Assembly: GCF_003601985.1 (NCBI RefSeq)
Contig: NZ_QZXA01000008.1
Coordinates: forward strand, 1 to 64,000
Source of the DNA: Mesorhizobium jarvisii
Lineage (GTDB): Bacteria; Pseudomonadota; Alphaproteobacteria; Rhizobiales; Rhizobiaceae
Direction of reading: 5' to 3'
DNA length: 64,000 nucleotides
Under the pieces are notes generated by a model. The model was not told the origin of the DNA. It ran no database searches and worked only from the letters and a program-made list of their open reading frames with translations. Positions 23,352 through 32,212 of the stretch are shown piece after piece. The translations under genes were made by a program, and so were the position numbers. Position 1 is the stretch's first letter, and each line of letters starts with the position of its first letter.

Positions 23352-24311
23352 CTAAAGTTTGCGCAGCGCCACTTCCTCGACCAGATGGTCGGCGCCCTTG
23401 CGCAGGATGAGGTCGGCGCGGGCGCGTGTCGGCAGGATGTTCTCGCGCAAATTCTTCAGATTGATGTTGGACCACAGGCCTTCGGCGATGGCGCGCGCCG
23501 CTTCCTCCGAAAGCTGCGAGTAGCGGTGGAAGAACGAGTCCGGATTGCGGAAGGCGGTCTCGCGCAGCCGCATGAAGCGCGCGATGTACCATTCGTGGAT
23601 CAGCTTCTCGTCGGCATCGATATAGATGGCGAAGTCGAAAAAGTCGGACAGGAAGGGCACGATCTTGCCGTCCTGCGGCAGCTTGCCCGGCTGCAGGACA
23701 TTGATGCCTTCGAAGATCAGGATGTCGGGCCGGTCGATGGTGACGAACTCGCCGGGAATGACGTCGTAGGTTAGGTGCGAATAGACCGGCGCGCGGATAT
23801 CGGGCAGCCCCGACTTGATGCCCGAGAGGAAACGTAGCAGCGCGCCGACATCGTAACTGTCGGGAAAGCCCTTGCGTTCCATCAGGTTCTCGCGGCGCAA
23901 CACCTCATTGGGCAGCAGGAAACCGTCGGTGGTGATGAGATCGACCTTGGGGCTCGACGGCCAGCGCGCCAGAAGCTCCTTCAGCACGCGTGCGGTGGTC
24001 GATTTGCCGACGGCGACGGAGCCGGCGATGCCGATGATGAACGGCGTCTTGACGATATCGACGGCGTTGAAGAAAGCCTGGCGCTGCCGGAACAAGAGCT
24101 GGCTGGCCTCGACATGGGCGGACAAAAGCCGCGACAGCGACAGATAGATGCGCTTGACCTCCTCGAGGTCGACCGGATCGTTGAGCGAACGCAGGCGGCG
24201 GAATTCGTCCTCGCTCAGCGTCAGTGGTGTGTCGGCGCGGAATTGCGACCATTGCTCGGCCGAGAAGAAACGAAAGGGGGAATATTTCTCGGTTGGCGCG
24301 AGCTGATCCAT
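23352..24311 (-). CDS. coaA: type I pantothenate kinase
   Basis: 319 aa, the typical length of bacterial CoaA. The Walker A motif GIAGSVAVGKST is at residues 94-105, with TTDGFLLPN, KGFPDSYD and FEGINVLQ following. It catalyses the first step of coenzyme A synthesis. It is the last gene of the leftward his cluster, 24 nt after hisE, an association widely conserved in Rhizobiales. Confidence 0.96.
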   Translation of the reverse strand: MDQLAPTEKYSPFRFFSAEQWSQFRADTPLTLSEDEFRRLRSLNDPVDLEEVKRIYLSLSRLLSAHVEASQLLFRQRQAFFNAVDIVKTPFIIGIAGSVAVGKSTTARVLKELLARWPSSPKVDLITTDGFLLPNEVLRRENLMERKGFPDSYDVGALLRFLSGIKSGLPDIRAPVYSHLTYDVIPGEFVTIDRPDILIFEGINVLQPGKLPQDGKIVPFLSDFFDFAIYIDADEKLIHEWYIARFMRLRETAFRNPDSFFHRYSQLSEEAARAIAEGLWSNINLKNLRENILPTRARADLILRKGADHLVEEVALRKL

Positions 24312-24335
24312 CGAGATACCTGCCCTCCCTCGCGG

Positions 24336-24659
24336 TCAGCCCTGGGGCCGTGACGCCTTCTCGGCGATGCCCGAACGCCCGGTGCGGCTTTCGAGCTCCT
24401 TGAGCACGTCGCTCAGCGGAACACCCGAGAGGCCGAGAACGACGAGCCAATGATATATAAGATCGGCACTTTCGGAAACGAGGCCCTGTCTGTCGCCCTG
24501 GACGGCGGCAATCACCGTCTCGACCGCCTCCTCGCCGAGTTTCTGGGCCGCCTTGTCGATGCCGCGCGCGAACAGTTTCGCCGTCCAGGAGTCCGGGTCG
24601 CCGGAATGGGCGCGGTCCCTGATGATTGTCTCCAGATCGGAGAACGAAAATTCAGCCAT
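24336..24659 (-). CDS. hisE: phosphoribosyl-ATP diphosphatase
   Basis: 107 aa all-alpha MazG-like enzyme, with EEAVETVIAA and SADLIYHWLVVL metal-binding helices. It performs the second step of histidine biosynthesis and is a separate protein here rather than fused to HisI. It lies 35 nt downstream of hisF in the same operon. Confidence 0.95.
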   Translation of the reverse strand: MAEFSFSDLETIIRDRAHSGDPDSWTAKLFARGIDKAAQKLGEEAVETVIAAVQGDRQGLVSESADLIYHWLVVLGLSGVPLSDVLKELESRTGRSGIAEKASRPQG

Positions 24660-24694
24660 GGCGCCTGGGGCCCTTTTCTTAGCCGGAACAGCCT

Positions 24695-25486
24695 CTAGGG
24701 CCGATCACCCGAGGAGTCCAGCCGCATCGGCAGGCCCGCGGCGGCCATATGCGCCTTGGCCTGGGCGATTGTATAGGTGCCGAAATGGAAGATGGACGCC
24801 GCAAGCACCGCGCCGGCATGGCCGTCGCGAATGCCTTCGACCAGGTGATCCAGCGTGCCGACGCCGCCCGAAGCGATGACCGGCGCGCGCACCGCATCAG
24901 CGATCGCACGCGTCAGCGCGATGTCGTAGCCGGCCTTGGTGCCGTCGCGGTCCATCGAGGTCAGCAGGATCTCGCCGGCGCCGCGATCGACCATTTGACG
25001 CGCGAATTCGACCGCGTCGATGCCGGTCTTCTCGCGCCCGCCATGGGTGAAGATCTCCCAGCGGTCGGCCTCGCCGGCGCCGGAGACCTTCTTGGCGTCG
25101 ATGGCGACGACGATGCACTGGTTACCGAACTTGTCGGCGGCTTCGGCGACGAAATCCGGGTTCTTCACCGCCGCCGTGTTGATCGACACCTTGTCGGCGC
25201 CGGCCAGAAGCAGCTTCCTGATATCGGCGACCTGGCGCACGCCGCCGCCGACGGTCAGCGGCATGAAGCACTGTTCGGCGGTGCGGGCGATGACATCGAA
25301 AATGGTTTCACGGTTGTCGGACGAAGCGGTAATGTCGAGAAAGCAGAGCTCGTCGGCACCAGCGGCGTCATAAGCCTTGGCCGCCTCGACCGGGTCGCCG
25401 GCGTCGATGAGGTCGACGAAGTTGACGCCCTTGACGACACGGCCGTCCTTGACGTCGAGGCACGGGATGACACGGGCTTTCAGCAT
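24695..25486 (-). CDS. hisF: imidazole glycerol phosphate synthase, cyclase subunit
   Basis: 263 aa (beta/alpha)8 barrel with the catalytic aspartates D11 (VIPCLDV) and D130 (VVAID), and the phosphate-binding VGGGVR and ASGGVG loops. Paired with HisH it makes imidazole glycerol phosphate and AICAR. Its ATG at 25486 shares one base with the stop of the arginase-like gene, so the two are translationally coupled. Longer upstream frames run through that gene and are rejected. Confidence 0.96.
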   Translation of the reverse strand: MLKARVIPCLDVKDGRVVKGVNFVDLIDAGDPVEAAKAYDAAGADELCFLDITASSDNRETIFDVIARTAEQCFMPLTVGGGVRQVADIRKLLLAGADKVSINTAAVKNPDFVAEAADKFGNQCIVVAIDAKKVSGAGEADRWEIFTHGGREKTGIDAVEFARQMVDRGAGEILLTSMDRDGTKAGYDIALTRAIADAVRAPVIASGGVGTLDHLVEGIRDGHAGAVLAASIFHFGTYTIAQAKAHMAAAGLPMRLDSSGDRP

Positions 25487-26322
25487 CAGCGGCCCTCTAT
25501 CGTGGCGATGAGATCGTTTAGCAGCTCGCCGACCAGCGGCGGGACGTCGCCCTGCGCGTCGAAGGCCGGATCGTAGGCGGAAACGGTGATGCCGACGACC
25601 GGCACCGCCAGCGCCATGGCGCAGGCCGCGTCGCGCAACTGTTCCGGGCTGGGCCCGCCTGACGTGACGTATCGATTGGCCTGCAGTTCCTTGGGGTCGT
25701 GCACGTCGAGATCGAGATGCATGTGCACGCTTTTGGCGCCTGCGGCCTTCAGCTTCGCAGTTGCTGGTCCAATGCCTGGACATTCGGTGCGGATGACCGG
25801 CAAGGTCTTGAGCAGTTCTTCCTCGGCCGGATCGAGATCGCGGGCGTTGACAAGCACACAGCGTGACGGATCGATCGGCTTGAAACCTGGAATGGCCGCT
25901 GCCATCGGACGCCAGCACAGGCCAAGCACGGTCGCCAGCGCCATGCCGTCGAGAAAGCCGTATACCGAGGTCTCGGGCGTGTTGAGATCGCCATGCTGGT
26001 CGGCCCAGATGATCGCATCGGCACCCTCGCCGGCGACCGCGCCGGCCGATGTCAGGCAGTTTCCGGCCAGCACGATGGGGAACCGCCCCCTGTCGATGGC
26101 AATGCGGACCTCGCCCGAGACGACATTGCAGACGGCGAAACCGGTGGCGATCTCGCGTTCCTGGTCGTCACCGACCCTGCCGATATCCGCGACCGCGACC
26201 TCGTGGCCGGCAATGGTCAGGGCGTCGACCAGACCGCCTGCAATCAGCGCATCCGGGCCCTGTCCCATGCCACCGTGATAGTGGCCGCTGTCATAGGAGG
26301 CGAGGATGATGGTGATCTTCAC
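25486..26322 (-). CDS. arginase-family protein embedded in his operon
   Basis: 278 aa ureohydrolase fold. Metal ligands D108, H110 and D112 (WADQHGDLN) and D204/D206 (LDLDVHDP) are intact, but the first ligand motif, normally GGDHS, reads AGNCLTSAG (87-95), so the usual His is Cys or Asn. The start is GTG at 26322 within GTGA, overlapping the hisA stop by 4 nt. Complete coupling hisA to this gene to hisF suggests either a histidine-linked role (formimidoylglutamase-like) or a chance insertion. Hydrolysis of arginine itself should not be assumed. Confidence 0.8.
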   Translation of the reverse strand: MKITIILASYDSGHYHGGMGQGPDALIAGGLVDALTIAGHEVAVADIGRVGDDQEREIATGFAVCNVVSGEVRIAIDRGRFPIVLAGNCLTSAGAVAGEGADAIIWADQHGDLNTPETSVYGFLDGMALATVLGLCWRPMAAAIPGFKPIDPSRCVLVNARDLDPAEEELLKTLPVIRTECPGIGPATAKLKAAGAKSVHMHLDLDVHDPKELQANRYVTSGGPSPEQLRDAACAMALAVPVVGITVSAYDPAFDAQGDVPPLVGELLNDLIATIEGR

Positions 26323-27068
26323 GATTTCGCCTCCGCCGCCGGCCGGCCCTGCAGGATCGCCAGCGCCTCGGCGGGATCGATGCGGCCGTCATAGAGCGCG
26401 CGACCGGAGATGGCGCCTTCAAGCTTCTTTGCATCGGGCATCGTCATGCGCACGATGTCGGCGATCGAGGCGAGGCCGCCAGAAGCGATGACCGGGATCG
26501 ATACGGCCTCGGCGAGGTCGATGGTGGCGTCCCAGTTGATGCCGGTCAGCACGCCGTCGCGATCGATGTCGGTGTAGATGATGGCGGCGACGCCGGCACC
26601 CTCGAATTTCCTCGCCAGTTCAATGACGCCGAGGCTCGACGCCTCGGCCCAACCCTCGACCGCGACCTTGCCGCCCTTGGCGTCGATGCCGACGGCCACC
26701 TTGCCCGGGAAAGCCTTGCAGGCCTGCCTGACAAGGTCGGGATCGCGCACCGCCACCGTGCCGAGGATGACGCGGGCCAGCCCGCGGTCGAGCCAGTCCT
26801 CGATCTGCGCAAGCGTGCGGATGCCGCCGCCGAGCTGCACCGGGTTCCTCGTCGCCTTGAGGATGGCGCCGACCGCCGCGCTGTTGACGCTCTGGCCCTT
26901 GAAGGCGCCGTTGAGGTCGACGACGTGCAGCCATTCGAAGCCTTGGTCCTCAAAGGCTTTTGCCTGCGCGGCCGGATCATCATTGTAGATGGTCGCGGTC
27001 GCCATGTCGCCGTGCTTCAGGCGCACGCACTGGCCGTCCTTGAGGTCGATGGCGGGAAACAGGATCAC
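26319..27068 (-). CDS. hisA: 1-(5-phosphoribosyl)-5-[(5-phosphoribosylamino)methylideneamino]imidazole-4-carboxamide isomerase
   Basis: 249 aa barrel isomerase. The catalytic D8 in ILFPAIDLKDG, the phosphate loops GGGIRT and ASGGLAS, and YTDIDRDG are present. It opens the ring of ProFAR to PRFAR, the substrate of HisH-HisF. The stop overlaps the GTG start of the arginase-like gene. Confidence 0.96.
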   Translation of the reverse strand: MILFPAIDLKDGQCVRLKHGDMATATIYNDDPAAQAKAFEDQGFEWLHVVDLNGAFKGQSVNSAAVGAILKATRNPVQLGGGIRTLAQIEDWLDRGLARVILGTVAVRDPDLVRQACKAFPGKVAVGIDAKGGKVAVEGWAEASSLGVIELARKFEGAGVAAIIYTDIDRDGVLTGINWDATIDLAEAVSIPVIASGGLASIADIVRMTMPDAKKLEGAISGRALYDGRIDPAEALAILQGRPAAEAKS

Positions 27069-27095
27069 GATTCAGGCGCCCTTCTTGCTCATGCT

Positions 27096-27746
27096 CTAGG
27101 GCCTCCAGCGCAGGAAATTGGTGATCAGCGCCAGCCCCAGCGCCTGGCTCTTTTCGGGATGGAACTGCGTGCCGACGAGATTATCGCGGGCGACAGCCGC
27201 CGTCACCGGACCACCATAGTCGGCGACGGCCAGAACCTCGGCCGGCTTTTTCGCGTCGAGATGGTAGGAATGGACGAAATAGGCGTGCAGCCCCTCCGGT
27301 CCGGTCGGAATGCCGACAAACAGCGGGTGTTGGCGTCTGAGCTCGATCGTGTTCCAGCCGATCTGCGGGATTTTCAGAGCCGGATCGGCGGGCGTGATCT
27401 CCTTGACGTCGCCCGAGATCCAGCCAAAGCCATGGGTGACGGTCTTTTCCAGGCCACGCTCAGACATCAGCTGCATGCCGACGCAGATGCCGAGGAAGGG
27501 CCGGCCCTTGGCGATGGCGACGTCTTCGACCGCGTCCCACATGCCGTCGACCGCGCGCAGACCGGCCGCGCAGTCGGCATAGGCGCCGACGCCGGGCAGG
27601 ACGATGCGGTCGGCGCTGCGCACCCGGTCGGCATCGGCCGTCAGGTCGATTTCGGCCGATATGCCGGCTTCGCGCGCGGCGCGCTCGAAAGCCTTGGTGG
27701 CCGAGCGCAGATTGCCCGAGCCGTAGTCGATGATTGCTACCCGCAT
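27096..27746 (-). CDS. hisH: imidazole glycerol phosphate synthase, glutamine amidotransferase subunit
   Basis: 216 aa class I glutamine amidotransferase. Nucleophile Cys88 lies in GICVGMQLM and the His-Glu pair in GTQFHPEKSQ near the C-terminus. It supplies ammonia to HisF. One base separates it from the upstream DUF2628 gene, so they are cotranscribed. Confidence 0.96.
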   Translation of the reverse strand: MRVAIIDYGSGNLRSATKAFERAAREAGISAEIDLTADADRVRSADRIVLPGVGAYADCAAGLRAVDGMWDAVEDVAIAKGRPFLGICVGMQLMSERGLEKTVTHGFGWISGDVKEITPADPALKIPQIGWNTIELRRQHPLFVGIPTGPEGLHAYFVHSYHLDAKKPAEVLAVADYGGPVTAAVARDNLVGTQFHPEKSQALGLALITNFLRWRP

Positions 27747-27747
27747 G

Positions 27748-28224
27748 TCAGGGCCGTCCCGGTATGTGGGTCAGGCCCAGCGCCATGCCCGGCTGCGCCG
27801 GACGCGCCTGGGCGGCATCCGGAACGATGCGCGGCGGCGGCGCGGCTTCCTCCGCATGCCCCTCGATCTCCAGCGCATAGCGTATGTCGGCATCGTCGAG
27901 CCGGCCGGCCTGAACCGCGCCCCATTCATGCCAGCCGCGCCGGCGCAGGGCCGCGATGCGCAACCCCTGCCCTTCCAGGCCGATATAGAACGAAACCAGC
28001 GTCGACAGCAGCGAACTTGCCAATCCAAGGCCAAGGTTTTGCCCAGCCATCGAAAGCGCGCCCATGACGACGAAGGCAAGTCCGGCTTCGATCCACAGCC
28101 GGTGCCAGGCGAGCCAAAGCGGCGGCACCAGCAGGCCGAGCCAGGTGAAGCCGTCGCGGATAAAGGCCGTTGCGTCGACCTTCTCGCTGCGGCCGGGCGG
28201 TTCCATCACGACATAGGTGGCCAT
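27748..28224 (-). CDS. DUF2628 membrane protein
   Basis: 158 aa. The N-terminal half has three hydrophobic stretches (about residues 25-85, including LVPPLWLAWHRLW and GLAFVVMGALSMAG), and the C-terminal half is soluble and Ala/Pro-rich. This matches the DUF2628 family found between hisB and hisH in Rhizobiales. Its function is unknown; conserved placement rather than sequence suggests it is simply cotranscribed with his genes. Confidence 0.82.
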   Translation of the reverse strand: MATYVVMEPPGRSEKVDATAFIRDGFTWLGLLVPPLWLAWHRLWIEAGLAFVVMGALSMAGQNLGLGLASSLLSTLVSFYIGLEGQGLRIAALRRRGWHEWGAVQAGRLDDADIRYALEIEGHAEEAAPPPRIVPDAAQARPAQPGMALGLTHIPGRP

Positions 28225-28227
28225 GGC

Positions 28228-28827
28228 CTATCCCTTCAACGATCCCTTGGTGGAGGGAACCGCGTCCGGCTGGCGCGGGTCGGGCTCGAGCGCGGCACGC
28301 AACGCGCGCGCCACCGCCTTGAAGCAGGTCTCGGCGATATGGTGGTTGTTGGCGCCGTAGTGGTTGGTGACATGCAGCGTGATGCCGGCATTTTGCGCCA
28401 GCGCCTGGAAGAATTCCCGCACCAGCTCGGTGTCGAAGGTGCCGATCTTGGGCGACGAGAAAGACACATTCCAGACCAGGAACGGCCGGCCCGACACGTC
28501 GATCGCCGCGCGCGTCAGCGTCTCGTCCATGGCAAGGTCGATCGAGGCATAGCGCATGATGCCGCGCCGTTCGCCCAGCGCCTTGGTCAGCGCCTGGCCG
28601 AGCGCGATGCCGGTGTCCTCGACCGTGTGGTGGTCGTCTATGTGCAGGTCTCCCTTGGCCCTCACCGTCATGTCGATCAGCGAATGGCGCGACAGCTGGT
28701 CGAGCATATGGTCGAAGAAGCCGACGCCCGTGGCGATATCGGATTTGCCTGAGCCGTCGACATGGACCGACACCGAGATGTCGGTTTCCTTGGTCTTGCG
28801 GCTGGCTTCGGCGGAACGGGGCGCCAT
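28228..28827 (-). CDS. hisB: imidazoleglycerol-phosphate dehydratase
   Basis: 199 aa monofunctional enzyme. It has the paired metal-binding motifs DHHTVED and HVTNHYGANNHH plus FFDHMLDQLSRHS, the standard HisB signature. It dehydrates IGP to imidazole acetol phosphate. First gene of the leftward his operon; a 237-bp divergent region separates it from hslV. Confidence 0.96.
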   Translation of the reverse strand: MAPRSAEASRKTKETDISVSVHVDGSGKSDIATGVGFFDHMLDQLSRHSLIDMTVRAKGDLHIDDHHTVEDTGIALGQALTKALGERRGIMRYASIDLAMDETLTRAAIDVSGRPFLVWNVSFSSPKIGTFDTELVREFFQALAQNAGITLHVTNHYGANNHHIAETCFKAVARALRAALEPDPRQPDAVPSTKGSLKG

Positions 28828-29064
28828 GACCTTGTCCTTGTCTCAGGGTTTCAAAGCTCCGCAGACGAGCTTCGAACATTCACCGGCTTGAAAACGAAAG
28901 CCTTCTATCAGCATGATCCGGCGATTGCCAGTTGCCTCGGACAGAGGTATCGGCCTTGCCGGAGTGGCGATTTGCAATCATGGGTCCCGTGCATACATAT
29001 GGCCGATAAAATCACTCGTACCGCGCCAATCGCCTTTTGGGATCGCGCGAATCGGAGCCAATAA

Positions 29065-29616
29065 ATGTCTGATAATCTGACCATGCACGCCACGACCATC
29101 GTGACGGTGCGCAAGGGCAACAAGGTGGTGATCGCCGGCGACGGCCAGGTCAGCCTTGGCCAGACCATCATGAAGGGCAATGCCCGCAAGGTCCGCCGCA
29201 TCGGCAAGGGCGGCAATGTGATCGCCGGTTTCGCCGGCGCCACCGCGGACGCCTTCACACTGCTGGAACGGCTGGAAGCCAAGCTCGAACAATATCCCGA
29301 CCAGCTGACGCGCGCCTGCGTCGAGCTCGCCAAGGACTGGCGCACCGATCGCTATCTGCGCCGGCTGGAGGCGATGATGCTGGTGGCCGACAAGTCGGTC
29401 TCGCTGGCGCTGACCGGCACCGGCGACGTGCTCGAACCCGAACATGGCGTCATGGCCATCGGTTCTGGCGGCAACTATGCGCTGGCCGCGGCGCGGGCGC
29501 TGATGGACACCGACAAGGATGCCGAGGAGATCGCCCGCAAGGCGATGCAGATCGCCTCCGACATCTGCGTCTACACCAACAACAATTTCGTCGTCGAAAC
29601 GCTCGATGCCGCCTGA
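29065..29616 (+). CDS. hslV: ATP-dependent protease subunit HslV
   Basis: 183 aa. The proteasome-like catalytic Thr follows an eight-residue propeptide (MHATTIVTVRKG), and GDGQVSLGQTIMK and GSGGNYALAAARAL are family hallmarks. It forms the dodecameric peptidase of HslUV. No clear ribosome site precedes the ATG at 29065. Two genes separate it from its ATPase partner hslU, but all four genes are tightly packed and probably form one operon. Confidence 0.96.
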   Translation: MSDNLTMHATTIVTVRKGNKVVIAGDGQVSLGQTIMKGNARKVRRIGKGGNVIAGFAGATADAFTLLERLEAKLEQYPDQLTRACVELAKDWRTDRYLRRLEAMMLVADKSVSLALTGTGDVLEPEHGVMAIGSGGNYALAAARALMDTDKDAEEIARKAMQIASDICVYTNNNFVVETLDAA

Positions 29617-30127
29617 GAAGGGTGTGCTCTACGATTTTCGGCCGGTTACCGAAAAGGACCTGCCGATGATCGCCGGCTGGCTCGCCGAGCCGCATGTTGC
29701 CCAGTGGTGGAACGATCCGGAGACGGAGATCGCCGAGATTCGCGATCATATCGACTCGATTTCGGTCGAGCCGCTGATCGTGGAACTCGACGGCAAGCCG
29801 ATCGCCTATCTGCAGAGCTACGACCCGCATCTGGAAGACGACCATCCCTATGCCGACCAGCCGTTCGGCACGCTCGGCATCGATTTGTCGATCGGGCCGC
29901 CGGAGCTGGTCGGCATCGGCCATGGCTCGGCGATCGTACGCCAGTTCGTCGAAGATCTGTTCGAGGAAGGTGTGCCCCGCGTCATCATTGATCCCAACCC
30001 CGCCAACATCCGGGCCATCCGCGCCTATGAAAAAGCCGGATTCCGGGCCATAGACCGCAGGCAATCGGTCTATGGCGACGTCGTGCTGATGGCGATCGAT
30101 GCCGACGATGAACAAATGGGGGAATAA
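29606..30127 (+). CDS. GNAT-family acetyltransferase, aminoglycoside 6'-acetyltransferase-like
   Basis: 173 aa. WLAEPHVAQWWNDPE near the N-terminus, the central YLQSYDP, GIDLSIGPPELVGIGHGSAIV and the late NIRAIRAYEKAGFRA fit the AAC(6')/IucB-like branch of GNAT proteins. The ATG at 29606 lies inside the end of hslV, overlapping it by 11 nt, so translation is coupled; longer starts fall deeper into hslV. The natural substrate is unknown and antibiotic resistance should not be presumed. Confidence 0.85.
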   Translation: MPPEKGVLYDFRPVTEKDLPMIAGWLAEPHVAQWWNDPETEIAEIRDHIDSISVEPLIVELDGKPIAYLQSYDPHLEDDHPYADQPFGTLGIDLSIGPPELVGIGHGSAIVRQFVEDLFEEGVPRVIIDPNPANIRAIRAYEKAGFRAIDRRQSVYGDVVLMAIDADDEQMGE

Positions 30128-30131
30128 CCAG

Positions 30132-30731
30132 ATGAGCAAGCCGACCGCGGATGATGGCTATTCGGCCTATGAAGACAGCTGGCGCATGGGTCTTCTGCTC
30201 GTCCTTGGCCTGCTCATCTTCCAGGCCGGGGCTCTCTATGGCATGGGCCGGACGCCGATCTGCACCTGCGGCTACGTGAAACTCTGGCATGGCGTGGTGA
30301 ACAGTCCGGAGAATTCCCAGCACATTTCCGACTGGTACACCTTCTCGCACATCATCCACGGCTTCCTGTTCTATGCCTTGGCGAGGTTCCTGTTTCCGCG
30401 TTCGCCGATCGGCTTGCGGCTGGCCTTCGCCGTCCTCATCGAGGGCGGCTGGGAGCTGCTGGAGAACAGCCCGTTCATCATCGACCGCTACCGCGCCGGC
30501 ACCATCTCGCTCGATTATTACGGCGACAGCATCATCAATTCGGTGTCCGACACACTGGCCATGGTGCTGGGATTTGTGATGGCGCGAAGGCTACCTATAT
30601 GGGTGATCGTCAGCCTCGCCATCCTCTTCGAACTCGGTACCGGCTATCTCATCCGGGACAATCTGACACTCAACGTGATCATGCTGCTGCATCCGTTCGA
30701 GGCCATCAAGCAGTGGCAAAGTGGAATTTAG
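30132..30731 (+). CDS. UPF0314/DUF2585 membrane protein
   Basis: 199 aa with about four to five membrane helices. The strongly conserved signature is CTCGYVKLWHG...SENSQHISDWYTFSHIIHGFLFY-like (PENSQHISDWYTFSHIIHG), followed by GGWELLENSPFIIDRYR and LDYYGDSIINSVSDT. It is a Rhizobiales protein of unknown function, regularly beside hslU. The start at 30132 is chosen over 30099 because it does not overlap the GNAT gene. It ends 2 nt before hslU. Confidence 0.88.
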   Translation: MSKPTADDGYSAYEDSWRMGLLLVLGLLIFQAGALYGMGRTPICTCGYVKLWHGVVNSPENSQHISDWYTFSHIIHGFLFYALARFLFPRSPIGLRLAFAVLIEGGWELLENSPFIIDRYRAGTISLDYYGDSIINSVSDTLAMVLGFVMARRLPIWVIVSLAILFELGTGYLIRDNLTLNVIMLLHPFEAIKQWQSGI

Positions 30732-30733
30732 CT

Positions 30734-32044
30734 ATGACGACATTTTCTCCCCGCGAAATCGTTTCGGAACTCGACCGCTTCATCATCGGCCAGAAGGACG
30801 CCAAACGCGCCGTAGCCATCGCCTTGCGCAACCGCTGGCGCCGCCAGCAGCTGGAAGGCCAGATGCGCGAAGAGGTGATGCCGAAGAACATCCTGATGAT
30901 CGGCCCGACCGGCGTCGGCAAGACCGAAATCTCGCGCCGCCTGGCGCGGCTGGCCGGCGCGCCTTTCGTCAAGGTCGAGGCCACCAAATTCACCGAGGTC
31001 GGCTATGTCGGCCGTGACGTCGAGCAGATCATCCGCGATCTCGTCGAGATCGCCATCGGGCTCGTCCGCGAAAAGATGCGCGAGGACGTCAAGGCGCGCG
31101 CCCACATCAATGCCGAGGAACGTGTCCTGGAAGCGCTGGTCGGCAAGACCGCCAGCCCGGCGACGCGCGACTCTTTCCGCAAGAAGCTGCGCGACGGCGA
31201 GCTCGACGACAAGGAAATCGAGATCGAAGTGGCCGACACCGGCAATGGCGGCATGCCCGGCTTCGAGATCCCCGGAATGCCGGGCGCCAATATCGGCGTG
31301 CTCAACATCAACGACATGCTGTCGAAGGCGATGGGCGGCAAGAAGACCAAGCTGCGCAAGACGACGGTGAAGGAGTCCTACGATCTGCTGGTCAGCGACG
31401 AGTCCGACAAGCTGCTCGACCAGGACGAGGTGGTGCGCCGGGCGCTCGATGCCGCGGAAAATGACGGCATCGTCTTCCTCGACGAGATCGACAAGATCGC
31501 CGCCAGATCCGACATTTCCGGCGGCCCTTCGCGCGAAGGCGTGCAGCGCGACCTGCTGCCGCTGGTCGAAGGCACCACGGTGGCGACCAAATACGGGCCG
31601 TTGAAGACGGATCACATCCTGTTCATCGCCTCGGGCGCGTTCCACGTGTCGAAGCCGTCCGACCTATTGCCCGAATTGCAGGGCCGCCTGCCGATTCGCG
31701 TCGAACTGCGGGCCTTGGAGAAGCAAGATTTCGTCCGCATCCTGACCGAGACGGAAGCGAGCCTGATCAAGCAATATATCGCGCTGATGAAGACCGAGGG
31801 TGTCGACCTGACCTTCACCGACGACGCCATCGATTCGCTGGCCGGCATTGCCGTCGACCTCAATGACAGCGTCGAGAATATCGGCGCCAGGCGGCTGCAG
31901 ACGGTGATGGAGCGGGTGCTGGACGAAATCTCCTACGACGCGCCCGACCGCAACGGCACATCGGTCACCATCGACGCCGCCTATGTGGAAAAGCATGTGG
32001 GCGACCTGTCGCGAAACACAGATTTGTCGCGATTCATCCTTTAA
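30734..32044 (+). CDS. hslU: ATP-dependent protease ATPase subunit HslU
   Basis: 436 aa AAA+ unfoldase. It has Walker A GPTGVGKT at 57-64, Walker B VFLDEIDKIA, the intermediate domain between, and the ELQGRLPIRVEL sensor region. The C-terminus DLSRFIL is the tail that docks into HslV pockets. The ATG at 30734 is 2 nt after the upstream stop. Confidence 0.97.
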   Translation: MTTFSPREIVSELDRFIIGQKDAKRAVAIALRNRWRRQQLEGQMREEVMPKNILMIGPTGVGKTEISRRLARLAGAPFVKVEATKFTEVGYVGRDVEQIIRDLVEIAIGLVREKMREDVKARAHINAEERVLEALVGKTASPATRDSFRKKLRDGELDDKEIEIEVADTGNGGMPGFEIPGMPGANIGVLNINDMLSKAMGGKKTKLRKTTVKESYDLLVSDESDKLLDQDEVVRRALDAAENDGIVFLDEIDKIAARSDISGGPSREGVQRDLLPLVEGTTVATKYGPLKTDHILFIASGAFHVSKPSDLLPELQGRLPIRVELRALEKQDFVRILTETEASLIKQYIALMKTEGVDLTFTDDAIDSLAGIAVDLNDSVENIGARRLQTVMERVLDEISYDAPDRNGTSVTIDAAYVEKHVGDLSRNTDLSRFIL

Positions 32045-32049
32045 AGCAC

Positions 32050-32136
32050 GGCGCCGGCTGGTCCGGCGCCGGTTCAGGCAACCCGGCAGAACAATCATGT
32101 GTGGCCAGATGGTACCATCTGGCCACCTTTCGTCTT
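32050..32136 (+). terminator. terminator region after hslU
   Basis: Two stem-loops follow hslU: GGCGCCGG/CCGGCGCC (32050-32070), then a 26-bp perfect palindrome (32101-32126, half-site GTGGCCAGATGGT) that is followed by a T-rich stretch, CTTTCGTCTT. The second is the better intrinsic-terminator candidate. Confidence 0.7.
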
Positions 32137-32212
32137 GCCGGGTGAAGGGGCGCTCTCGACTCGAACGGGAGCACTACCCTAGTTTGCCCGCAAGATTGCA
32201 GGCGGCGGACGC

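Noticed and set aside
28828..29064. Possible heat-shock (RpoH) promoter before hslV around CTTGAAA at 28889
   Set aside because: The -35-like box is present but no matching -10 element at acceptable spacing was found.
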